From assembly GCA_947561395.2 (NCBI GenBank), contig OX387193.1, forward strand, positions 3,038,001 through 3,102,000: a stretch of 64,000 nucleotides of DNA, read 5' to 3'. The stretch's first letter is position 1, and each line of letters begins with the position of its first letter. Made by a program: the position numbers and the translations under genes. This document shows positions 55,222 through 64,000 of this stretch, in pieces. The notes beneath the pieces were generated by a model that saw only the letters and a list, made by a program, of their open reading frames with translations, made no database searches and had not been told where the DNA came from. The stretch is from Buxus sempervirens (lineage: Eukaryota > Streptophyta > Magnoliopsida > Buxales > Buxaceae).

Positions 55222-57816
55222 CTATAATGTCCCCGTTATAGAGAAAGAAAGGGGGAGGGAGGGAGGATGGAGAGGCGGTGAGAGATAGAGAGGGGAAGGG
55301 AAGGAGGGGCAATGAGAGAGAGAGATGGGTGTAGGAAGAGAAGGAGAGTAAGTGAGAGATACGGACAGAGGGGAGGGAGGGAGGGAGGCACAGTGAGAGA
55401 GGGGGGAAGGAAGGGAGTGGCGGCGAGTGATGGAGAGGGGGGAGAAAGAAAGAAGGAAGGAGAGGCGAGAGAGATAGAGAGAGGGAGGGAGGGAGGGAGA
55501 GCTGGCGAGAGATAAGATAAAGAGAGCGGAAGGGAGGAAGGGAGAGGTGGCGAGAGATAAAGATAAAGGGAGGTGAAGGGAGAGAGGCGAAGGCAGTTAA
55601 AACCTTGTTAAGATGAAAACCTAGTTAAGTAAAAGAAAAGGAAAGTTAAAAACGTAAAATGTGGTTACCTGATGGTAACTACAATCTAAGGTTAAGCTAT
55701 ATTAAATTTAATAAACTATGTTATTAGGTAACTTATATTACAAGATATATTATATGTGTAATATTATATTTTTCTAGTTTAGTTCAGTTTTAGGCTTAGG
55801 GTATGAAAATCGGTTTTTAATTCGATATAATTTAACCAAGCCTTGAAAATAAGGAGAAAAAAAATTGCAACACATGCTAAATATTTATTTGCTATCATGC
55901 CAAATATATATAATATACACTTACATATAAGCAGTAAAAAATATACCACGAATTACGAAGACAATTGATGAAAGTTAAGTTGAAAATCAAACCATAAATA
56001 TATTTGGGAATGAAAATTTGGAATTTGTCATATGTACTTCCCTCACAAAGCTACCTGCGTTTCATTGAAAATGCAACACCATCACTGCCATAACATAAAA
56101 CAAGACCAATCAAATTATAGATCTGTTAAGCTGTTAGATAATAGCATACACAGTTTCCTAAAAACTAAAGAACTACACATATGCTTGTGATTCTGTAATT
56201 AAGTTCCACAGCTGAATGATTAAGAACTTACTATAGGCCAGCATGGTCCAGTCAATTGCTGTAAATGTTGTAGGAAAAATGGAAAATAAACACGCACACT
56301 AACTGTAGACTTAAAAATTTGTCTTTCAACTCAACCAAGCAGCCCAAACAAGCACTGTAAATTGATAGATCAAACTACTGGAAAATATAATTTTGGATAC
56401 TTCTTTGAAGGATAATCACGTTGGAAAATTGAGTTATGATTTCTGCAACCTATTCTTAGCTTCTGGTTCTCATATAATGATTTTGCATTCTCCAAGATTG
56501 CAGCTGCAAATAGAAAACCATGAAAATGATAAGTTTCAAATGTTTTCAAAGCTCCCTTGCTTCTCCTTTAGTCTGCATAATAGATGAATTACAGAATAAT
56601 ACATATGAAATGGCATTACTCCATGTTATCACAAGGTAAGTTAGCAAAAATTCAATATTTTCCAGTAGTTTGATATATCCAGTAGCAGTACTTGTTTGGG
56701 CTACTTGGTTGAGCTGAAAGACAAATTTCTAAGTGTACAGTTAATATGCGTGTTTATTTTCCATTTTTCCAAGACCATTTACAGCAATTGACTGTACCAT
56801 GCTGGTTTATAGTAAGTTCTTAATCAATCTGCTTTGGAACTTAATTACTTAATCACAAGAACATGTATAGTTCCTTAGTTTTTAGGAAACTGTGTATGCA
56901 ATTATGTAATAGTTAACAGCTCTATAATTTGTTTGGTCTTGTTTTATGTTATGGCATTGATGGTGTTGCATTTTGAATGAAAGACAGGTAGCTTTGTGAG
57001 GGAAGTACATATGGCAAATTCCAAATTTTCATTTTTAAATATATTTATGGTTTGATTTTGAACTGAAATTTCATCAATTGTGTTGGTTATTCATGGCATA
57101 TTTTTTACTGCTTATATGTAAGTGTATATTGTATATATTTGGCATGATAGCAAATAAATATTTAGCATGTGTTGCAATTTTTTTCCCCTTATTTTGAAAG
57201 CTTGGTTAAATTGAATCGAATTAATAACCGATTTTCATACCCTAAGCCTAAAACTGGACTGAACTAGAAAAATATAACGTTATACATATAATATATAATT
57301 TAGTATAAGTTATCTAATAATATAGTTTATTAAATTTAATATAGCTTAACCTTAGATTGTAGTTACCATCAGGTAACCACATCTTACGTTTTTAACTTTC
57401 CTTTTGTTTTACTTAACTAGGTTTTCATATTAACAAGGTTTTAACCGCTTCCGTTGCCCTCCCTTCCCCTCTCTTTATCTTTATCTCTCGCCACCTCTGC
57501 TTCCCTCCCTCCCTCCCTCTCTCTATCTCTCATCACCTCCTCCGCCCCCCTCCTTCCCTCTCTCTCTCTCGCCTCTCCTTCCCTCCTTCCTTCTCCCCCC
57601 TCTTAATCTCTCGCCGCCACTCCCTTCCTTCCCTCCTTTCACTGTGTCTCCCTCCCTCCCTCCCCTCTCTCTGTATCTCTCACTGACTCTCCTTCTCTTC
57701 CTGCCCCCATCTCTCTCTCTCATCGCCCCTCCTTTCCTCCCTTCCCCTCTCTATCTCTCACCGCCTCTTCATCCTCCCTCCCTCCCCCTCTCTTTCTCAA
57801 TAATGGGACATTATAG
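55222..57816. repeat. 2.6-kb palindrome (foldback structure)
   Basis: The left arm 55222-56388 is the reverse complement of the right arm 56655-57816 with minor differences. The outer ends are CTATAATGTCCC and GGGACATTATAG; the inner ends are CAAACTACTGGAAAATAT and its inverse. A 266-bp unique spacer (56389-56654) separates them. The outer ~350 bp of each arm is purine-rich GGGAGGGAGG (left) or its CT-rich complement (right), and the inner part is AT-rich. No gene. No target-site duplication is evident, so it may be an inverted duplication rather than a transposon. Confidence 0.9.
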
Positions 57817-57954
57817 TTATTTATTTATTATTGGGTTTTTTTTTAATTATTTTGGATGTAGGTAGTTTTATTTAATATTGGGTTATTGTAATGGACTTGG
57901 CCCAAATCAGCAAGGGTAGTTAGGTATTTTAGTTTTGTTAGGGTTAATGTACAA

Positions 57955-60783
57955 TTAATATGGTTGTTTGGGATTTGTTAAGTATTTTTGTTTCTCTCAG
58001 CTTTTATTCTATTTCTACATCTTTATTCTAGTTTCTGTTTGGAGTTTACATCACTCTATCTATCACCTCCTCTCCATCTCTCTCACCGCTTATTCCTCCC
58101 TCCCTCTCTCATTGCCTCTCTTTCTCTCTCTTTCTCTATCTATCTTCCTTTTATCTCCCCAACAAACCCTATTGTGAATTCCTAATCTCGAATTTCTGAC
58201 CCTAGATACCTAATTTCCTTATAGAATTGTGGAGCTGAATCGAGATTATGGATTGAAAAATGCCCAATGGAAATAACCACCTAGCCAAGTAATCTCTTTC
58301 TTTCTGAATTGTCTCCCTCCCTCCCCCCTCTGTCTGAAGTAATTCTTAGAATGGTGCCAAGAAATAAAAGTTTTATTTACCTTCTCTTCTTAGTCTCAAA
58401 CAAAATCTTCTTCGTGACAAAGCACAAAAGTTCTTAATCTACATGACCAATGTGTTTAAAGACCAATCTCGCAAAATAACGCTCCCTTGTTTTTGTTCGA
58501 GGATTGGTATTGGGATTGATTATTAGGGTTACCAAATAGAATGTGTTTACTAGTCACAATAGTCTCGTGAAATGCACAAATGACTTTATGGATAATTTTT
58601 TTTGGAATACGGCAAATTTATATGCATGTATTCCAAAAGAACGATTTACAAGAACAGTACATCCAACCCCCACACTAAGCGATCGGCTGAAAACTACAAC
58701 CTAAAATCAAAGATCAAAAGTTCTTCCTTGTGACATAGCACAAAAGTTCTTAATCTACATGACCAAATGTGTTTAAAGCCCAATCTCGCAAAAATAGTGC
58801 TCCCTTGTTTGTGATGAGGACTGGTATTGCGATTGATTACTAGGGTTCCCATATAAAATGTTTTTACTATTCACAATAGTCTCGTGAAATGCAGCAATGA
58901 CTTTAAGGATAACTTTTTTTTTTTTTTGGAATACGGTAAGTTTATATTCATGTATTCCAAAAGAACGATTTAGAAGAACAGTACATCCAACCCTCACACT
59001 AAAGGATCAGCTGAAAACAACAACCTGAAATCAAAGATCCAAACTATTAGGCTCAACCTATACCTGAAGTAATAGAGAGGCAAAAATATTACGTATAAAA
59101 CCCAGTTTTACATAAGAACCTCATTAAAAGGGTTGTCTTGTATAAGCTTTGTATGCCATGAAACTTCATCGGTATGTCTCTTGTTATTGAACTTGAGGGT
59201 AACTTCTTAGTAACCTTTTGGCTAAGACCTTAACAAGTATCTCTCTGGATTTGCGAAGCTAAGGGTTTGGAGTCTTTAAATTCTATGTTCGATAGGCCCT
59301 AATACCGTAGGAATAAGGATGGAAACTGTGGCATGTTAGTAAAGCCAAAAGGGAGCCATCCAATCACCGTGTGGAAGTCTTGTGATATTTAGTAATTTAC
59401 TAGATTTTTTCATTTTCGTGATTTAGTAATTGTCTACATTTACTTTGTCTTTTTCACTGATTTTAATCTCTGAATGTTATGATATTTATTCTTGTTTTTA
59501 GAATTTGATTTGTTTTTACATATTTTGAATAATATTTAAATATTTTTTTTCCTTTGTTGTGCTCATACTTTTATTTCTCATTTGATTATGGGCTGCTTAT
59601 GGTTACTTATGTTAACCTTCTCATGTGATAAGAAGGTTAATAAATATTTTTTTTTCTTTTAGAATTCAATTATAATGTGTCATTCCCATTACCTATCATT
59701 TTTTTAAAATTTTTTTGTTTTAATTATTATTCATTTTTTTCTTTTTTATGTAGTAATTTTTATATTAACCTTTTCGGCCTTTTTTTTTTTATAACTTATT
59801 TCATTTGCTGACTTTTTTTGAATATTAACTTTTATTTTATGTTTTGATTTTCGTCTACAAGTTTTCATTGTGATTTATACTGTTTTCTAATTTTGCTCTG
59901 ATTTGAGGTCTTTGATTTGGATTTTCATCTTTTTTTGCCCTTTTTTTTATAGTTTGTGTTATAAATGCTTATTTTTTATTTTTTGTTCATCTTTACTTTT
60001 ATATATATTTTCTAAATAATTTGATATTATTCTTATTTACCTCTATCATTTAATTTTTATTTCTTTGTATATGACAATAAGTTGAGTAAATATTTTTTGT
60101 TTGACTTTTTTTATGTCCTTTATCCTCTCATAACTTTCCTTTTTTGAACCTTTTTCAATTATTTATTCTTTTTTTCAATTTTTTTATTTAATATATTTTG
60201 TATGTTCAACATATTTGTCTTTTTAGCTTATTTCATCGTAATTGAATGGTAAACCATCTTAAATAAAATAATTATTAAGCTTCCTGCCATATCTTAGACA
60301 AAGAAAACTAATGGAAAATAGCTATAACATTCAAATCTAATTTAAACAAAAACTCGATTAAACTGAAAAGGCCAAATAAGGGTTAAACTTGGGGAAAAAT
60401 ATATATATAGAAGTATGCTACAACGAACATATAAGAAATCAAATTTCTAAAGTCACTAAAATTAAAAGATAAATGAGTTTAAAGCGTAATGAAAAAGAAA
60501 TATAAATACTTGCTGAAATAAATTAAGATAATAAACATAAATAGAAAATCGAAATTGATAACGAAAGCATTAAAAAATAGGAGAAAAGGTTAAATCACGA
60601 CAAACATATATGAAAACAAATTAAAACATAAAAGTGCAAATAAGTATATTTATAATTTTCCTCTGTTTTTTCTTTCTTTAAGGTATGACTGGAAGTTGAA
60701 AAAGTATTCTATTTAGGTTTCTTTTTAAACTTGATTCCATTGAATGTTTACTTTGTCTGATTTGACTTTCATTTTCAATTATA
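57955..60783. repeat. ~2.8-kb direct repeat, right copy
   Basis: Paralogue of 52504-55161 in the same orientation. It contains an extra tandem duplication of about 330 bp (around 58400-59040): TTCTTAATCTACATGACCAA, the GGAATACGG stretch and AGAACAGTACATCCAACC each appear twice here but once in the left copy. Confidence 0.9.
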
Positions 60784-61769
60784 TCAAGATTTTTATTTTT
60801 TATTTTTTATTTTTTGGGGGGCTTTATCTGACAATTTTGTTAGGTTTTTTTTCTTTTCTTTGTGGTTATAAATTCGATGAAATAATTAACATGGATAGAA
60901 AAAGGAAGAGCTATATGCAATTATGAGAAGCATATCTACTCCTTTCAAAAGAATAGCCAAATAATCAATTTAGTGGAGGTTGTGTCTTAATACTATCCAG
61001 TACTAGAGGATTTCTAAATTTTCATTTCTCAAATCTGTAACCAAAGAAGGGGAGATAAGGAGAAGAAAGTATCTAATGTTCTTTTTTCTGTTAGCAAATG
61101 ACAAGTGACAATTCCAATTGCAATGAATGACCAAAGTTCATCATTTGGCACTTCATCATCAAATGGTGGAGTTGTTGAATCCATGCTTTCTGATACAAGC
61201 TGTAAACAACTAATGATTGCTGATTTCATTTGGTTGGCACAATTCTTCAATGATGTTCAGTTTGATATAGTGGCTTGCAGAATGCAGATATCAAATATCT
61301 TGTAAATGTGAATATTTTCCATTACTTGACTATTTTGTTTATATAGAACCGATCATGGAATGAATCCTATCGTCCACAAATATTTTTTCCACTGGTCTTA
61401 AATATCCCTTCAATATTCAGAATGCAGCTTTGAGCCCTACCTTAATGATTTGAAGTCATTTTTGTGTTCTTATTAGATACCTTCCACGAACAAGGAATTT
61501 TTTGCATGTAAGCAGTGAAAATACAGATAGATCTTAAAATGAAGAAATGACTAGAAAATTTAAAAAATTAATGTCATAGAATGACAAATGCACGTCTCAT
61601 TCCTGTATTGTAGTGTTATTACTAGTAACTAAGAATGTTGTACAATTATAGCATTTTATTTCTGATGATTTTCAAAACATAGAATTGCTTGTATTCAGCA
61701 TTTATTTGGCATTCAAAATCGTGTTTTGTCATAAATTGTCCTCTCTGATATGTCATATTGATTCCATAG
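60784..61769. other. AT-rich DNA, possible intron of the right-hand gene remnant
   Basis: No exon is confidently identified. A 66-codon frame at 61105-61305 (MTIPIAMNDQSSSF) lacks recognisable similarity. Confidence 0.4.
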
Positions 61770-64000
61770 GGTTGGTTCCTGCTGTCCACTTCTCTCCATC
61801 GCATGTTATGACTCATACCAGAACCGTGTTCCATTCATATGCATTCCTGAAGTGACATTCAAAATAGATTCAAATGCAAGCATGCTTGTCCATATGGACA
61901 AAATAAAGGTGGATCTTTCATCCAGCAAAATGACAATGCAAATTAAGGTTAGGTTTACATAATTATCTCCTACATGCTGTTATTTTTAAATCACTGTATT
62001 CATATCCTCTTATATGCAATAGGTCTTGAAGGATCTCAAAATGATGTAGGACTTACTGATTGAAAGTAGTGAACTAGACAAGCTTAGACCCTACTATAAA
62101 AGCAAGATTGGTGATATGTGCAAAGGATGAGTTGTTCTTTGTCACTGTTCCTTGTCAAGGTATTCTTTCTATTTTTATATTCTTATGCTAATTTACTGAG
62201 TCCATGGAGTAATTCTTCGTAATTTTTGGATTATACAAATCATATTTGGTTGTTTTTGTGGAACAAGAAGAGCAGCATTTCTGATTTATTTTCTCAAATC
62301 TACCTGAATCAGTTATTCCTGGCCCTTTGCATAATATCAGGGCTCTGTCCCTAAAATTGGAGAAACATTTGCTTCCTGGGGATGTGATTGAAGAGCTATT
62401 AATAGATGTATTTTGTAACAAGCTATGCATGGTTAGCATGTTTTTCTACCAATGTGGTTATGTGTACAGATATCCATATTTCTGTTGATATTGGAACATC
62501 TTTCCATTTTCACATTGATACTCTTGCAAATCATGCCTAGTATGGCAATATCTTCATCTGGATGTTTGCAAGTTAATGGAGGTTGAGTATTGGAATTTGA
62601 TTAAAATTGAAATTTCTGCCTTGAGAAATTTGTTGGGCATACTTGTTTGTAAAGGCACTTTTGCAATTTATATCAGTTTAGACTCTCTGGGAATGGGCCA
62701 GGCAGCTTGAGAAACCAGGTATTTAGATTACTCAGACAAGATGCAGTAGGCCATGGCTTTATACTTAGAAGACCAGACTGGACCAGTCTGGCTGGTCATA
62801 TTACAGGTGATGTTTTAGCAATGCAAGTGGAATCCTGGCTTCGGCATCTTATTTTCATATACTTTTAAATGTTTGAATTTGAATTCAAAAAATATGAATT
62901 TTTGCTTTTCATCAGAAGTACACATAATCTTATGTATCTAAGATATAGTCTAAAATGTAAGACAAATTTAGTTCTTAAGGCAGGGATGGGCTGCGCTTTG
63001 GTCTAAAGAAGTCTAAGGCTGGGCCAGGTTGGGCTGGGGAAGACATGAGAGGTGTTAGTGTGAAAGCCTATCCTAAGCCCATCCTGGCCTGGTCTGTGGT
63101 CACCCATAGCTGAGACATCATCCTTTATAGTACTTTTAGTACAATACTCATTCTTTTTATATATGTGAAAAAGGGGAAGGTGAGAGAGAGAAGAACCAAC
63201 CTTACTCCATTCTTCCTTTTCTTTTTTCTTCCCCCCTCCCCCTTTTCTTCTATTTTTCTTTCTTTATCCTCCTTACAGACCCTGGAATCAACTATACAGT
63301 TGAAGACCTGATGTTTTTTTTGCTGCATAGAGAACAAATATTTTTTCAAGATATTGGCTAAGACAGGAACTAGTCTCTTTTAGAATCAATTCCAAAAGTA
63401 AGTATATTTTTACGAATGATGGAAATTTAGACATTGATGAATTTTTATTTCATCAATGTTTGAAATGCACTTCCTGACTTTTAAGCCTTTTCTAATTCTT
63501 GTTTGAGCTGTGTATTCCTGATTTAGGGCCTAGGAACTTTAAACATTGATGATAAATCTATATATTATTTTCCTTATAAATTGCCATTTTGTTTTGAGCC
63601 CTAGCATACAAGAAGTGCATTTCCACTTTTTCTGATTTTTTTTTTCATTTTTCTTCTTCTTTCTGTTCTTGCCTTTCATTTTTTTTATCAGAAAATTTTA
63701 ATAGAATTCATGATCATAATTTCTGGAATGATTTTATATCCATCCTCTGTGTTTAATTTGTTTGTTGTGTTTCTTATTTGTCCTTGATGCAATTATTGAA
63801 AATGGAACATTTAAATGAATTTGTCATAGATGCTTCATGATTGAGAGTTATCATCTTTCTCGTTTGACTTACACTTATCAACTTTTTGCTTATGTACTTC
63901 CTCCAGTTGTTCGATGCATATGATAACCATGTCAAAAGCGGATCAGAAATTGTTGTGAATTTGGATGGCTTTCATTTCCAAGATCATATGGATTTGAAGC
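61770..64000 (+). pseudogene. GMI1-like (SMC hinge-domain family) gene remnant, continues past the right edge
   Basis: Four exon-like blocks with GT-AG borders: 61770-61947 (NRVPFICIPEVTFKIDS, ending SSKMTMQIK), 62023-62159 (VLKDLKMM, a TAG stop at 62047, then LDKLRPYYKSKIGD), 62313-62407 (VIPGPLHNIRALSLKLEKHL, then LPGDVIEELLID) and 63907-64000 (LFDAYDNHVKSGSEIVVNLD). Phases join correctly between blocks 2-3 and 3-4. The IPGP...LLPG...ELxLxxFDAYxNHV pattern resembles the middle of plant GMI1-type proteins, GHKL ATPase/SMC-hinge factors of DNA repair. The stop and an internal frame change in block 2 (between 62110 and 62145) argue for a pseudogene. 62408-63906 would be an intron. Confidence 0.55.

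Noticed and set aside
55312-55515. Gly/Arg/Glu-rich ORF in the left palindrome arm (and its mirror at 57523-57723)
   Set aside because: Translation of a GA-rich low-complexity tract; matches itself only through the inverted repeat.
52504-60783. LTR retrotransposon with 2.7-kb LTRs
   Set aside because: No primer-binding site, purine tract or gag-pol between the direct repeats, no clear TG...CA ends, and the core is a palindrome.

Overview
The window is nuclear DNA of a flowering plant, most likely a eudicot. Split genes have GT-AG introns, BOBBER1-type NudC and kinesin-light-chain-related sequence is present, the LTR retrotransposon primes from initiator tRNA-Met, and there are many MITEs and MULEs. 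Real genes are few. Most of the DNA is transposable elements (TEs), tandem repeats, duplicated blocks and gene fragments.

Left part (1-38,092). A minus-strand NudC/BOBBER1-like gene (343-3790, 3' end beyond the left edge) is interrupted upstream by a large tandem duplication. A 1,192-bp segment E (exon 1, core promoter, part of intron 1) occurs three times: 2761-3952, 17718-18909 and 36901-38092. The first two copies are each followed by a ~13.8-kb spacer S. The layout is gene-E-S-E-S-E-flank. S holds two solo LTRs with target-site duplications (TSDs), an exon-like fragment, and a 5'-truncated LINE with a 17-bp TSD. Inside the LINE are a 1.36-kb insertion and a 1.4-1.6-kb minisatellite that grew out of the RNase H reading frame. 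Later insertions tell the copies apart: a 557-bp hAT-type MITE only in copy 1, and an intact 4.6-kb Copia element only in copy 2. Each has its empty site in the other copy. Only the first E is joined to the rest of the NudC gene; the other two are orphan exons, one of them frameshifted.

Middle (38,093-48,400). A tRNA-Ala(CGC) gene lies between 29-bp inverted repeats, followed by a degenerate tandem array carrying a Tourist-like MITE. A two-exon broken piece resembling DMS3 sits at 41.5-41.9 kb. A minus-strand gene for a plant membrane protein with a 'YLSPRP' motif (41,992-44,382) carries a probable frameshift in a GA repeat. Next come a minisatellite, a foldback MITE, an orphan last exon of a kinesin light chain-related gene (47,282-47,516) and a LINE RNase H remnant.

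Right part (49,104-64,000). A Pack-MULE (49,222-50,428; 9-bp TSD, long terminal inverted repeats (TIRs)) carrying a 107-codon ORF sits inside an older MULE (49,104-51,033; near-perfect 9-bp TSD). From 52.5 to 60.8 kb two ~2.7-kb direct repeats flank a 2.6-kb near-perfect palindrome. At the right edge are plus-strand exons of what looks like a GMI1/SMC-hinge-type gene, with one stop and one frameshift.

All functional names come from reading translations by eye; no database search was possible.
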